In this document: piece by piece, positions 16,939 through 25,412 of the stretch | How positions within the stretch are numbered: the stretch's first letter is position 1 | Layout of the letters: each line of letters starts with the position of its first letter | From: GCA-2729515 sp036336695 | Lineage (GTDB): Bacteria; Myxococcota_A; UBA9160; SMWR01 | Length of the DNA: 64,000 bases | NCBI GenBank assembly: GCA_036336695.1 | Contig: JAYZFQ010000084.1 | Location: forward strand, 9,913 to 73,912 | Direction of reading: 5' to 3' | The notes under the pieces: generated by a model | The model's database searches: none | What the model was told of the DNA's origin: nothing | Seen by the model: the letters and a program-made list of their open reading frames with translations, nothing else | Program-made: the position numbers and the translations under genes

Positions 16939-18393
16939 ATGGCGAGTACATCGGAACTGAGGATCGCGGTCATCGGCGCGGGACCTGCCGGGATCGTCAC
17001 CGGGCGTGAACTCCTCGCCCAGGGATTCGACCGGTTCACCATCTTCGAGAAGGCCGCCGCTGTGGGGGGCACCTGGCATCTCCATTCTTATCCGGGCTTG
17101 GCATGCGACGTGAAGGCGGCGGCGTATACGTTTTCCGGGCATACGCGGCCCGATTGGACGCACTCCTTCGCTGAACGCCACGAGATCGAGGTGTACCTCC
17201 AGCGCTGCGCGTCGGAGTTCGGGCTCGACCCCCACGTTCGTCTCGATACCTGCATCGTTTCTGCTCGGTACCAGCCGGGCGGCACCTGGGAGCTCTTCAG
17301 TGCTGCCGGGGAACGGTTCGAATTCGACGTGGTGATCAATGCCATGGGCAACCAGCACACGCCCCTCTATCCGGACCTGACGGGCATGGATTCTTTCGAA
17401 GGCGATTCCTGGCACTCGACACAGTGGAACCACGAGGTTTCCCTCGAGGGGAAGCGCGTAGCGGTTGTCGGGTCTGCGGCGGCTGCCGTTCAGATCGTTC
17501 CCGAGGTGGCCAAGGTGGCGGGGCATCTCTATGTGCTCCAGCGAACACCGAACTGGATCTTGCCGCGTGGGCGCAAGCCCTATGCAGCCTCGACCCGGGC
17601 CATGTTGCGTCTGGGCTTCCTGCAGACCCTGCACCGCGGTCTGCACCGCAAGATCATGCACCTCGCTGCCGGAGCGTTCCTGCTGGGCCACAAGACCCAG
17701 GCGCGCGTCGAGTCCATGGGGCGCAGACACCTCGAGAAGTCGATCCGGGATCCCGAGCTCCGGGAACTGGTGCGGCCGAAGTCCCGTTTCGGCTGCAAGC
17801 GCCCCTTGATGTCCGACTGGTTCTACCCCGCGCTCGAGCGCGAAAACGTCACGCTCGTTCCTGCAGCGGCGAAGACCGTGAACGAAACGGGTCTCGTGAC
17901 CGATGCGGGCGAAGAACTCGCCGTGGACGTGATCGTCTACTGCACCGGGTACAAAGTCATGGATTTCGACCGGATCGATGTTGTCGGCAGGAACGGAGCA
18001 TCCCTGGGAAAGCGACTCGCAGAAGCACCGGAGGCCTACAAGGGCTTCGCGGTTCCCGGCTTCCCCAACCATTTCTTCGCCCTGGGGCCGAACTCGCTGG
18101 TCCCGACGGCTTCGTTCTTCGATTCAGCGGAAGTGAACGTCGCCTGTATCGTCCGCTTGCTGCGGGAAAAGCAGGAGGCGGGGATTCGCGCCATGGAGGT
18201 GCGGGAGAGCGCACTCCAGGCCTACAACGCTTGGATCCAGGGCGAGCGAGAGGCTTTTTCCTGGGGTGTCGATGCATGCAGCAGCTATTACCGCACGCCT
18301 GCGGGTCACACGCCCTTTCTCTTCCCCGGCGAAATCACCGTGTACAAGCGGCAACGCGACGCATCTGGACTCCACGACTTCGAAGCCGTGTGA
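16939..18393 (+). CDS. Flavin monooxygenase, Baeyer-Villiger type
   Basis: A 484-residue FAD/NADPH enzyme. The N-terminal GAGPAG binds FAD, GGTWHLHSYPGLACD is the usual flavin-contacting segment, and FEGDSWHSTQW fits the BVMO fingerprint FxGxxxHxxxW. The second Rossmann loop reads VVGSAAAAVQIVPEV, where GxGxxA/G would be expected, so NADPH binding may be altered. Late motifs include CTGY and ALGPNS. Such enzymes insert oxygen next to a ketone or N/S-oxygenate substrates. GGAGG lies before the ATG at 16939. It is divergent from the DUF1214-type gene and converges on a MarR regulator, with an imperfect hairpin between the stops. Confidence 0.85.
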   Translation: MASTSELRIAVIGAGPAGIVTGRELLAQGFDRFTIFEKAAAVGGTWHLHSYPGLACDVKAAAYTFSGHTRPDWTHSFAERHEIEVYLQRCASEFGLDPHVRLDTCIVSARYQPGGTWELFSAAGERFEFDVVINAMGNQHTPLYPDLTGMDSFEGDSWHSTQWNHEVSLEGKRVAVVGSAAAAVQIVPEVAKVAGHLYVLQRTPNWILPRGRKPYAASTRAMLRLGFLQTLHRGLHRKIMHLAAGAFLLGHKTQARVESMGRRHLEKSIRDPELRELVRPKSRFGCKRPLMSDWFYPALERENVTLVPAAAKTVNETGLVTDAGEELAVDVIVYCTGYKVMDFDRIDVVGRNGASLGKRLAEAPEAYKGFAVPGFPNHFFALGPNSLVPTASFFDSAEVNVACIVRLLREKQEAGIRAMEVRESALQAYNAWIQGEREAFSWGVDACSSYYRTPAGHTPFLFPGEITVYKRQRDASGLHDFEAV

Positions 18394-18423
18394 TTTCGCG
18401 TCGGGGCGGGTCGCTGCCAGCTT

Positions 18424-18451
18424 GCGGGAGGCTTGCCCGGGGCCTTCCCGC
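18424..18451. terminator. Hairpin between convergent genes
   Basis: GCGGGAGGC (18424-18432) can pair with GCCTTCCCGC (18442-18451) with one bulged base. It lies between the stops of the monooxygenase and the MarR gene. There is no T-run on either side, so it is at best a rho-assisted or bidirectional stop. Confidence 0.35.
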
Positions 18452-18461
18452 GCCCCCTGGG

Positions 18462-19028
18462 TCAGCGCGGAGCTGGGGCGCTGTACTTCGGCGTTGCAGC
18501 TGGTGCGACTCGCGGCTCCGGTGCCTTCCCCTGAGGGGCATCGCTCTGCTGGGCCAGCACGTGGGTCATGTGCCGCGCGAGACCGGCGACTTCGGTCATG
18601 TGCGCGGGGCTCGCCAGGCCACCGAAGCGTTCCGCAAGTGCGGTTTCGGCACGCGCCACGGCGAGGCGGCCGCTGTCGGTCGTTTCCAGCGCGATCCCAC
18701 GACGATCCGAGGGCACCCGCGCCCTCGCCAGCAGCCCCAGGTGCTCCAGTCCGTTGACCAGTGAGGTCAGGGTGGGACGGCTGACTCCGAGGCGTGCCGC
18801 CATCGTGCTGGCGCGGCTCGGCCCTGTGGTGAGCTCCGACAGCAGCCGGTACTGAGGCAGGCTAATCCCCGTAGATTGGCAAGCCTGCTCGGCGAGCCGC
18901 GCCAGCTTGGCGAGCAGGCGCAGACCGAGCCGCATGTCGTCGGTGATCTCCGGAGTGGCCGGGGATCGATCGTCATCGTGCATGATGCCGTTCCTCCGGT
19001 TGGGTTGGATCGCCAGGTTGGTTGCCAT
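18462..19028 (-). CDS. MarR-family transcriptional regulator
   Basis: A 188-residue winged-helix regulator. The core runs RLLAKLARLAEQAC, then ISLPQYRLLSEL, RASTMAARLGVSRPTLTSLVNGLE (recognition helix region) and the wing ARVPSDRRGIALETT, the standard MarR order. A Pro/Ala-rich tail of about 25 residues follows. GGAGG lies five to six bases before the ATG at 19028; in-frame starts at 19100 and 18983 are less well placed. MarR proteins usually repress their own and a neighbouring gene until a small aromatic ligand binds. The nearest candidates are the monooxygenase and DUF1214-type genes, though they lie beyond its 3' end. The AT-rich upstream region at 19080-19225 likely holds its promoter. 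Confidence 0.88.
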   Translation of the reverse strand: MATNLAIQPNRRNGIMHDDDRSPATPEITDDMRLGLRLLAKLARLAEQACQSTGISLPQYRLLSELTTGPSRASTMAARLGVSRPTLTSLVNGLEHLGLLARARVPSDRRGIALETTDSGRLAVARAETALAERFGGLASPAHMTEVAGLARHMTHVLAQQSDAPQGKAPEPRVAPAATPKYSAPAPR

Positions 19029-19293
19029 TGTGTCTACCTCCGTTCGCGCGACGTGCCTGGTAAACAGGGACCGCCGCTCCGATGAAATATTTAGACGCAA
19101 TAACCGCGCCGCTGGGAAGCGCTCTGGTGCGGTTGCAAGGCTGTCACGGAGGAGATGCTGTCGCCGTTTAGCCGATTCCGGCCAACGATTCCGGCGAAAA
19201 GGAATAAGTCACTAATATTGTAGCGTTTTCAACCCGCTTTAGACCAAGCCCCCGGTACCCTGAGCGGGACACGTTGTCCGGGAACCTCGATTG

Positions 19294-19602
19294 CTACCGA
19301 GGGTCCCAGAACCGGCGCTGCCACTCGAGATAGCGGGCTTCGGTCTTTCGCAGACGGTCGCGCCAGCGCGCCGGATCCAGCGGGTGCTGCGCCCGGCGGA
19401 GCGGCGCGAGGCTGCGCCGCAGCCTGTCGGGGGTGCGCGAGGCTTCGAGGTCGGCGAAGTCGAGGTGCTGGATCGCGCGCACCGGTTCGAGGAAGGCGCC
19501 CAGGACGGGGATTCCCGCTCCAGCGGTGCGGCCCTGGGGGTCCGCCGCGACGAGTCCAACGCAGGCGACCGACACCAACAGCAAGATTCCGGTCCGCTCC
19601 AC
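19294..19602 (-). CDS. Small exported protein
   Basis: A 102-residue protein with a short signal peptide (GILLLVSVACVGLVAA) followed by an Arg-rich, helical mature part ending YLEWQRRFWDPR. It starts at a GTG (19602) with GAGGAGAGG upstream. No family is recognised. It lies 87 bases downstream of the DUF4136 lipoprotein gene on the same strand and may be co-transcribed. Confidence 0.45.
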   Translation of the reverse strand: MERTGILLLVSVACVGLVAADPQGRTAGAGIPVLGAFLEPVRAIQHLDFADLEASRTPDRLRRSLAPLRRAQHPLDPARWRDRLRKTEARYLEWQRRFWDPR

Positions 19603-19689
19603 GCCGCGCCTCTCCTCGAGAGACCATCGGCCACCCCGCCCCGGATCTTGTGCTTGCCCCCGCCGGGGCGTGTCTGGCTGGTTTCTGCC

Positions 19690-20286
19690 TCAACCCCTCG
19701 GCCGCGTCGGGAAGTTCGCCAGGATCTTGCGAACGGCTTCGGAAATCAGTTCCTGGGGATCGTCGCGCCGGGAGAGTCGGGCGGAGGCCCAGCCGACCCA
19801 GACGGCCTGCTCGGTTTGCCGGTCGTAGAACTCCAGGGTCAGGGTTCCCTGGGTGTATTGCTGGACGCTCACCGTCGAGCCGCCGTACCAGCTGCCGTAC
19901 CCGTAGCGCGCCGGGTAGGGATAGACGGCGCCGATCGCCGGTGACTCGTGGACGCGGACCTTGTCCTCGGCGCCCACGCTGTAGGCCACCACGAGGTCCG
20001 CCTTGGCGGGCGCGTCGACGAGCCGGTAGCCGCGCGTTTCCAGTACCCGATTGACGGCGCCCCGGATGCGCTGGTCGTCGAGAGCGCTCACGACGCCGGG
20101 CTTTCCCGAGCCCTCCTTGGCTCGGGCGAGGGGGCCCGGACCGATCCATGCGAAGGTCTGGAAGGCACTGAAATCCGCCTTGGGGTCCCGGTCGGTCCGG
20201 ATCTGCATGGGGGTCGCACACGCCAGGAGTGCGAGGGTCGTGAAGAGGAGGACGAGCGGGCGACGCTGCTGGGAAAACGGACTCAC
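19690..20286 (-). CDS. DUF4136 lipoprotein
   Basis: A 198-residue outer-envelope lipoprotein. The signal peptide ends LALLAC (Cys23). The mature domain follows the DUF4136 pattern: DRDPKADFSAFQTFAWIGP, then AVNRVLETRGYRLVDAPAKADLVVAYSV, a Tyr/Gly-rich strand pair, GTLTLEFYDRQTEQAVWVGWA, and a C-terminal helix AVRKILANFP. The family is widespread in proteobacteria and of unknown function. The GTG at 20286 with GAGGAG upstream gives a proper signal peptide; the longer open frame to 20523 has no such start. Divergent from the DUF3050 gene. Confidence 0.8.
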   Translation of the reverse strand: MSPFSQQRRPLVLLFTTLALLACATPMQIRTDRDPKADFSAFQTFAWIGPGPLARAKEGSGKPGVVSALDDQRIRGAVNRVLETRGYRLVDAPAKADLVVAYSVGAEDKVRVHESPAIGAVYPYPARYGYGSWYGGSTVSVQQYTQGTLTLEFYDRQTEQAVWVGWASARLSRRDDPQELISEAVRKILANFPTRPRG

Positions 20287-20643
20287 GCGAGAATCTCCTC
20301 TTCTGCCGGTCGGTCTTCCGGAGTTGGGGTGGCACGGCTCCGGTGTTCCGCACGCGGATGGGAAGCGCACCATGGTCCAGATCTCCCGCGAGTTCAAGAA
20401 CGGAACATGGGGTGCGGCCGGAGGGGCCGCGGTGGCTCGTCGTTGCCGGGTGGTGTTCGGAGGGGCCTCGACGACTCGCCAGCGCCGGGTTGCGGCCGCT
20501 ATGCTGTCCGCCGCAGGAGACATCCGCCGAGACGGTTCGCCGCACCGGTCGCAGGGCCGCGTGTTGGGCGACTTCCGGTCGGCAGTACGGGTGCGGAAGA
20601 CCCGGGCACCCGCCGTTTTTCACCCCAGCATGGAGACGTTCGT
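20287..20643. other. Divergent intergenic region, 357 bp
   Basis: The region separates the DUF4136 lipoprotein gene from the DUF3050 operon. Open frames cross it on both strands but lack starts, ribosome sites or recognisable protein features, so I treat it as non-coding control sequence. I see no strong palindrome or terminator. Confidence 0.4.
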
Positions 20644-21408
20644 GTGCGCGCTGTGATCGAAGCCTCCAGCGACCTGTTCGAGGCCCGGAAGCGGCTCCAG
20701 GATCATGCGCTGTACGGTGCGGTTCGCACCATCGGCGACCTGCGCCGCTTTACGGAGTTCCACGTCTTCGCGGTCTGGGACTTCATGACGTTGCTCAAGA
20801 GCCTGCAGCGCGAGCTCACGTCGGTTTCGCTGCCGTGGAGTCCGCCCCGCGACCCCGAAGCGGCGCGCTTGGTGAACGAGCTCGTGCTCGCCGAGGAGAG
20901 CGATGCAATCGGAGCGGGCGCGAACCTCCGGCACCTTTCTCACTTCGCGTGGTACCTGGAGGCGATGACCGAGATCGGTGCCGACCGAACGGCGATCGAT
21001 ACCTGGGTCGATTCCAGTCGCCGAAGTGACTCGCTGCGTGCTGCCCTCGGAACGACGGAGCTGGTGCCTGCCGTGGGCGCCTTCCTGTCCGCTACTGCCG
21101 ATACGCTCGACGAACCGTTGCCTGTGCGCGCGGCGACGTTTCACCAGGCCCGCGAGTCGATCATTCCCGAGATGTTTCTGCCGATCGCAGACCAACTGGC
21201 GGCGCGGGGCTTCGAATGCGCGACGCTTCTCGCCTACTTGCGCCGGCACGTCGATGTCGATTCCCAGGAACACGCCGTGGCCTCGGAGCAGATGGTGGCA
21301 CGGCTGCTGGAAGGGTCTCCGGAGCTGGCGTCGAGGGCGGACGCCGTCTCGGTGCACGCGCTCTCCGCACGCGCTGCCTTGTGGGATGCAATCCTCGAAG
21401 CGCTCTGA
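20644..21408 (+). CDS. DUF3050 protein (heme-oxygenase-like fold)
   Basis: A 254-residue all-helical protein. The family fingerprint is plain: HALYGAVRTIGDLRRFTEFH, FAVWDFMTLLKSLQRELT, VNELVLAEESDAIG and HLSHFAWYLEAM. The conserved His/Glu pattern resembles that of heme-oxygenase-fold diiron proteins, but no reaction is established for DUF3050. The likely start is the GTG at 20644 (GGAG about 8 bases before), with a second GTG nine bases on; no ATG lies in the right place. The TPR gene starts inside its last 23 bases, so the two are translationally coupled. Confidence 0.8.
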   Translation: MRAVIEASSDLFEARKRLQDHALYGAVRTIGDLRRFTEFHVFAVWDFMTLLKSLQRELTSVSLPWSPPRDPEAARLVNELVLAEESDAIGAGANLRHLSHFAWYLEAMTEIGADRTAIDTWVDSSRRSDSLRAALGTTELVPAVGAFLSATADTLDEPLPVRAATFHQARESIIPEMFLPIADQLAARGFECATLLAYLRRHVDVDSQEHAVASEQMVARLLEGSPELASRADAVSVHALSARAALWDAILEAL

Positions 21409-22696
21409 TTCGCGCGGGCTTGCCGTCAGCGACGCGGACGCCGGCGCTTTGGCTGCCCTCGACCGGTTCGGCGCGGACCTCGTCTCCGTCCGTTCCGGAA
21501 TGGAGGCGGTGCTCGATGCCGCGGAGGAGTACCCGCGCTGTCCGCTGCTCCAAGTCTACGCGGCGACCCTTCACCTTTACGCCCAGGACGCCGCCGGCCA
21601 GCGTTCCGCCCGAGCGCTGCTCGACCGGGCCGCGGCGCTGAGCGGCGCGATGAACCCACGGGAGCGCCTTTCCCTCGCCGCGGCCGAGGCGTGGTGGTCC
21701 GGCGACTTCGAAGCGGCGGCAGAACGGCTCGAGGCGCTTACCGCTCAGTGGCCCGGAGACCTCGTGGCGTTGAAGGCCTGCGAGTTTCTCTACTACGTCA
21801 TGGGCCAACACTGGAGCGGTGCGCGCTTTCTCGCCCACGTAGAGCGGGTCGCCGAAGCCAACGCGGACTCCGGCCCGTTCTTCGGCATCTGGGGCTTCGC
21901 CGCCGAACTCTGCGGCCAGCGTGCCCGGGCGTTCGAGTTGGCGAACCGGGCGCTCGCCCTCTCACCCGACGACGCCTGGACCCACCACACCCTCGCCCAC
22001 GCGTACCTGATGGAAGGCCGCGCGGCCGAGGGGCGCGGGGCCTTGCAACCCTGCCTCGAAGGCTGGGGCGGGGCCGCCCCGTCGATCCGAGGCCACAATA
22101 CGTGGCACCTCGCGCTCTTCAGCGTCGTGCTGGCGGACCCGGAGCCCGCTGCCGTCCTCTATCGCGACCGCCTGGCGGTGGGCGAGTCTGCCGGGGTGGG
22201 GGAATTGATCGACGCGATTTCGCTGCTCTGGTGGCTCGAGCACGCGGGCGCGCCCCAGGACGAGGCGTGGTCGCGCCTCCTTCCCCCCCTGTTGCCCCAC
22301 GTGCGCGACCTGGCCTTCCCCTTTGCCGCGGCCCACTTCGCGATGGCGCTCTCCCGGGCGGGGGAGCGGGAGGCACTGGCCGTGCTTCAGGCCGACGTCC
22401 GCGAGCAGGCGTCCCGGCACGCCGGTGAGCGCCGGCGCGCCTGGGAGGTTGGCGTCCCCCTCGTCGACGCCTGCGCTGCGTTCGGCACGGGCAACGCGCC
22501 GGCGGGTTGCGAAGCCCTGTCTCCGGTGATCGAGGAGGTCGGGCGGGTCGGCGGTAGCGACGCCCAGGATGCCGTGTTTCGCTACGCGCTCGTCCGGGGG
22601 CTCGCCGAGGCGGGTCGGGGCCGGGAAGCGCGCGCCCAGGCCGAGGCGCTGTGCGCGGGGCGTCCCGTGCTCCCCTTCGAAGAGCGCTGGCTTTAG
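21386..22696 (+). CDS. TPR protein, TTC38-like
   Basis: A 436-residue soluble repeat protein. Helical hairpins recur through its length, for example LQVYAATLHLYAQDAAGQRSA, LKACEFLYYVMGQHWSGARF, FGIWGFAAELCGQRARAFEL and DAWTHHTLAHAYLMEGRAAEG, followed by a GHNTWHLALF stretch. The order and the NTWHLALF motif resemble tetratricopeptide repeat protein 38 relatives. Function unknown; such proteins are probable scaffolds. It overlaps the DUF3050 gene by 23 bases, and an alkylsulfatase-like gene follows 45 bases later. Confidence 0.75.
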   Translation: MQSSKRSDSRGLAVSDADAGALAALDRFGADLVSVRSGMEAVLDAAEEYPRCPLLQVYAATLHLYAQDAAGQRSARALLDRAAALSGAMNPRERLSLAAAEAWWSGDFEAAAERLEALTAQWPGDLVALKACEFLYYVMGQHWSGARFLAHVERVAEANADSGPFFGIWGFAAELCGQRARAFELANRALALSPDDAWTHHTLAHAYLMEGRAAEGRGALQPCLEGWGGAAPSIRGHNTWHLALFSVVLADPEPAAVLYRDRLAVGESAGVGELIDAISLLWWLEHAGAPQDEAWSRLLPPLLPHVRDLAFPFAAAHFAMALSRAGEREALAVLQADVREQASRHAGERRRAWEVGVPLVDACAAFGTGNAPAGCEALSPVIEEVGRVGGSDAQDAVFRYALVRGLAEAGRGREARAQAEALCAGRPVLPFEERWL

Positions 22697-22741
22697 CAGT
22701 CGGTGCGCTCGGTATACTTCGGCTCTCCGGGAGACAGCGTT

Positions 22742-24490
22742 GTGAAGATTGCGTCCCGCGCGCGCGGGCTATTTGTCGCCAGTGTCGTGTGGGTCGGGGC
22801 TTGCGGTCCGGGCGCGCCGCCGCCCGAGGTCGAGGTTGTTGTCGTGGATTCCGTGCCGCGTCCTCTCGAAGAGCACACGGCGGAATTCGAGCAGCGCGTG
22901 TACGAGGTGACCGATGGCGTCCACGTCGCCGTCGGCTTTGGTCTCGCGAACTCGATCCTGGTCGAGGGCGACGATTGCGCCTTCGTCGTCGACGTCCTGG
23001 GAAGTATCGAGCGTGCCCGGGAGGTCCGCGCCGAGTTCGAGAAGATTACCGATAAGCCCATCGCGGCGTTGATCTACACCCACAACCATGCCGACCACGT
23101 CTTCGGCGGACCGGGCTTCGTCGATCCGGACGCGGAGGTCGCGGTCTACGCCCATGCGGACACCGAGTTCTACATCGACCGCATGGTCAGCCGGATCCGA
23201 CCGGTCATTGCGAAGCGCGGTGCCCGGATGTTCGGAAGCCATCTCCCCGATGAGGGGCCGGACCGCTTCGTGAACGCTGGCATCGGTCCGGCCCTGGAGA
23301 TCGGGCCCGAGGGCGGAACCCTGGGCCTGCTGCGGCCCACGCAGACTTTCGAAGACACTCTCGCGGTCGAGATCTGCGGCGTGGAGGTGGAACTCGTTCA
23401 CGCCCCGGGCGAAACCAACGATCAGCTCTTCGTGTGGCTGCCCGAGAAGCGCGTGCTCATGCCGGGGGACAACGTCTACCGCGCCTTTCCCAACCTGTAC
23501 ACGATCCGGGGCACGCTCTACCGGGACGTCATGGCCTGGGCGGACAGCATCGACGAGATGCGGGCGCGCCGCCCCGCGTTTCTCGTGCCCAGCCACACGC
23601 GGCCGGTCTCCGGGGAAGCGCGCATCGACTCGATCCTGCTCGCCTATCGCGACGCCATCCAGTACGTGCACGACCAGACGATTCGCGGCATCAACCGGGG
23701 TCTGACGCCCGACGAGCTCGTCGCCGAAATCGAGCTGCCCGAGGCCTTGCGCGATCACCCCTATCTACAGGAGTTCTACGGCACGGTGCCCTGGTCGGTG
23801 CGGTCCGTTTTCAACGGCTACCTGGGATGGTTCGATGGGGACACGGCGACCCTCGCCCCGGCCCATCCCCTCGAGCGCGCCGAGGGCTACGCGGCCCTGG
23901 CCGGGGGACCCGACGCATTGCTCGCCGGCGCGCGCGACGCGATCGCCGAGGAGCGCTACGCCTGGGCCGCGGAACTCGCGACCCATGCTGCACGTCTGCG
24001 TCCCGACGACCCGGAACCGCGGCGGGTGAAGGCGCGGGCCCTCCGGGCCCTCGGGCAGCGCAGCATGAGTCCCAACGCGCGGAACTATTACCTGACCCAG
24101 GCACTCGAACTGGAGGGTGCGGTCACCCTGCCCGCGGGTTCGGAGGTGGGCGAGGAACTCATGGAGCTGGTGCAGTCGATTCCAATCGAGAACTTCCTCG
24201 CCGCGATGCCGGTGAACCTCGATCCCGAAAAGGCAGGGGACGCCGAGTTGATCGTCGGGTTCGACTTCACGGATCTTGGCGCCGGCTACGGGATTCACGT
24301 GCGCAACGGCGTTGCCGACCTGCAGCCGGGCTTTCCCGAAACGCCGGACCTGGCCCTTCGGCTGCCGTCGGGGCTGTGGAAGGAAATCGTGGTAGGCGCC
24401 CGGAACCCCGCGCTGGCATTCGTAGGAAGCGATGTCGAGGTGGAGGGCAGCACGCTCCAACTCATCCGGTTCCTCGGCTGGTTCCGCTAG
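22742..24490 (+). CDS. Alkylsulfatase-like metallo-beta-lactamase-fold lipoprotein
   Basis: A 582-residue exported enzyme. A signal peptide ends VGAC (Cys21). The metallo-beta-lactamase domain has THNHADH (His114, His116, Asp118, His119), further ligands around HAPGETNDQLF and a late PSHTRPV His. A helical dimerisation domain (about 300-430, YVHDQTIRGINRGLTPDEL is typical) and a C-terminal SCP2-like lobe follow, the same three-part order as SDS hydrolases SdsA1/YjcS. It probably removes sulfate from alkyl sulfates in the periplasm. The GTG at 22742 with GGGAGA upstream gives the lipoprotein signal; an in-frame GTG at 22703 would bury it. Confidence 0.88.
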   Translation: MKIASRARGLFVASVVWVGACGPGAPPPEVEVVVVDSVPRPLEEHTAEFEQRVYEVTDGVHVAVGFGLANSILVEGDDCAFVVDVLGSIERAREVRAEFEKITDKPIAALIYTHNHADHVFGGPGFVDPDAEVAVYAHADTEFYIDRMVSRIRPVIAKRGARMFGSHLPDEGPDRFVNAGIGPALEIGPEGGTLGLLRPTQTFEDTLAVEICGVEVELVHAPGETNDQLFVWLPEKRVLMPGDNVYRAFPNLYTIRGTLYRDVMAWADSIDEMRARRPAFLVPSHTRPVSGEARIDSILLAYRDAIQYVHDQTIRGINRGLTPDELVAEIELPEALRDHPYLQEFYGTVPWSVRSVFNGYLGWFDGDTATLAPAHPLERAEGYAALAGGPDALLAGARDAIAEERYAWAAELATHAARLRPDDPEPRRVKARALRALGQRSMSPNARNYYLTQALELEGAVTLPAGSEVGEELMELVQSIPIENFLAAMPVNLDPEKAGDAELIVGFDFTDLGAGYGIHVRNGVADLQPGFPETPDLALRLPSGLWKEIVVGARNPALAFVGSDVEVEGSTLQLIRFLGWFR

Positions 24491-24536
24491 GGCCCCGGGA
24501 AATCGCATGGGATTGCGAGACCTCTGAAGCGTCGTC

Positions 24537-25394
24537 GTGTCGCTCGTTTTCGTGGCGGGGCCCGCGGCTTTGGCGGACGGGCTGGGGGGGGGCCTCGAAC
24601 GGGGAGACCGCGCCTACGCCGCCCGCGGCGTGGACAACGACGGCCGCGGTCGTGCGGCGCCCGATCGCATCGCGGTCGCGATCGAAGCCTACGAGGAGGC
24701 CCTGGCGGAAGACCCTGGAAACCTGGTTGCCCGCTGGAAAGCCATGGCGGCCCTGTACTTCGCTGGGGATTTCGCTGCGCCTGATGTGGAGGCGGCGCAC
24801 GCCTTTTTCGAGCGGGGCCGGCTCCTGGGCGAGGACGGGATCGCGCGCGTGGCTCGGAGGCTCGACCTGGGCCGACCCCTCGTGGATCTCGACGCGGAAG
24901 TCATACGTGCCTCGGTACCGCGGGCGCTCGCGACCCCGGTCGGTCGGCTCTACTTCTGGGCGGCGATCAACTGGGGCGCCTGGACTCGGGAGGAGGGCTT
25001 CCTGCAGATCGTCCGCCAGGGCGTTGCCCGGCGGCTTCGCGACTACGCGAAGGTAAGCCTGGCGCTCGATCCGGCGATCTACCGCGGGGGGAGCCAGCGT
25101 TTGCTCGCACACATGCATGCGAATCTCCCCCGGGTTCCGTTCATCTCGGGGTGGGTCGACAGGGAGTTGGCCGTCGGGTTTGCCGACCAGGCCCTCATCG
25201 TTGCGCCGGACGACGTCGGCAACCGCGCGATCCTGGGGTTGGTTCTGCTGGACACGGTGCCCGCGCGGCGCGCCGAGGCGCTGTCGATCCTGGCCGAAGT
25301 CGCGGAAGCGGCGCCTCGCGAACACCTGGTGGTGGAAGACCAGGCGACGCGCGAGATGGCGCGCAGGCGCCTCGCAGAGGAGCGCGCCGATTAG
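24537..25394 (+). CDS. TPR-like secreted protein (possible TatT-like)
   Basis: A 285-residue helical repeat protein. AIEAYEEALAEDPGNLVARWKAMAALYFAGDF is TPR-like, and the middle segment around LYFWAAINWGAW recalls periplasmic TRAP-associated TatT proteins, though weakly. From the GTG at 24537 the signal peptide is short and has no basic residue. An in-frame ATG at 24507 would give a better one (basic MGLRDL start) but is cut by TGA at 24525-24527. A nine-G tract at 24584-24592 lies just inside the gene. Either the GTG is the true start or the N-terminus carries a nonsense change. It follows the alkylsulfatase gene by 46 bases. Confidence 0.6.
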   Translation: MSLVFVAGPAALADGLGGGLERGDRAYAARGVDNDGRGRAAPDRIAVAIEAYEEALAEDPGNLVARWKAMAALYFAGDFAAPDVEAAHAFFERGRLLGEDGIARVARRLDLGRPLVDLDAEVIRASVPRALATPVGRLYFWAAINWGAWTREEGFLQIVRQGVARRLRDYAKVSLALDPAIYRGGSQRLLAHMHANLPRVPFISGWVDRELAVGFADQALIVAPDDVGNRAILGLVLLDTVPARRAEALSILAEVAEAAPREHLVVEDQATREMARRRLAEERAD

Positions 25395-25412
25395 CCCCCG
25401 GCACGGGCGGCC

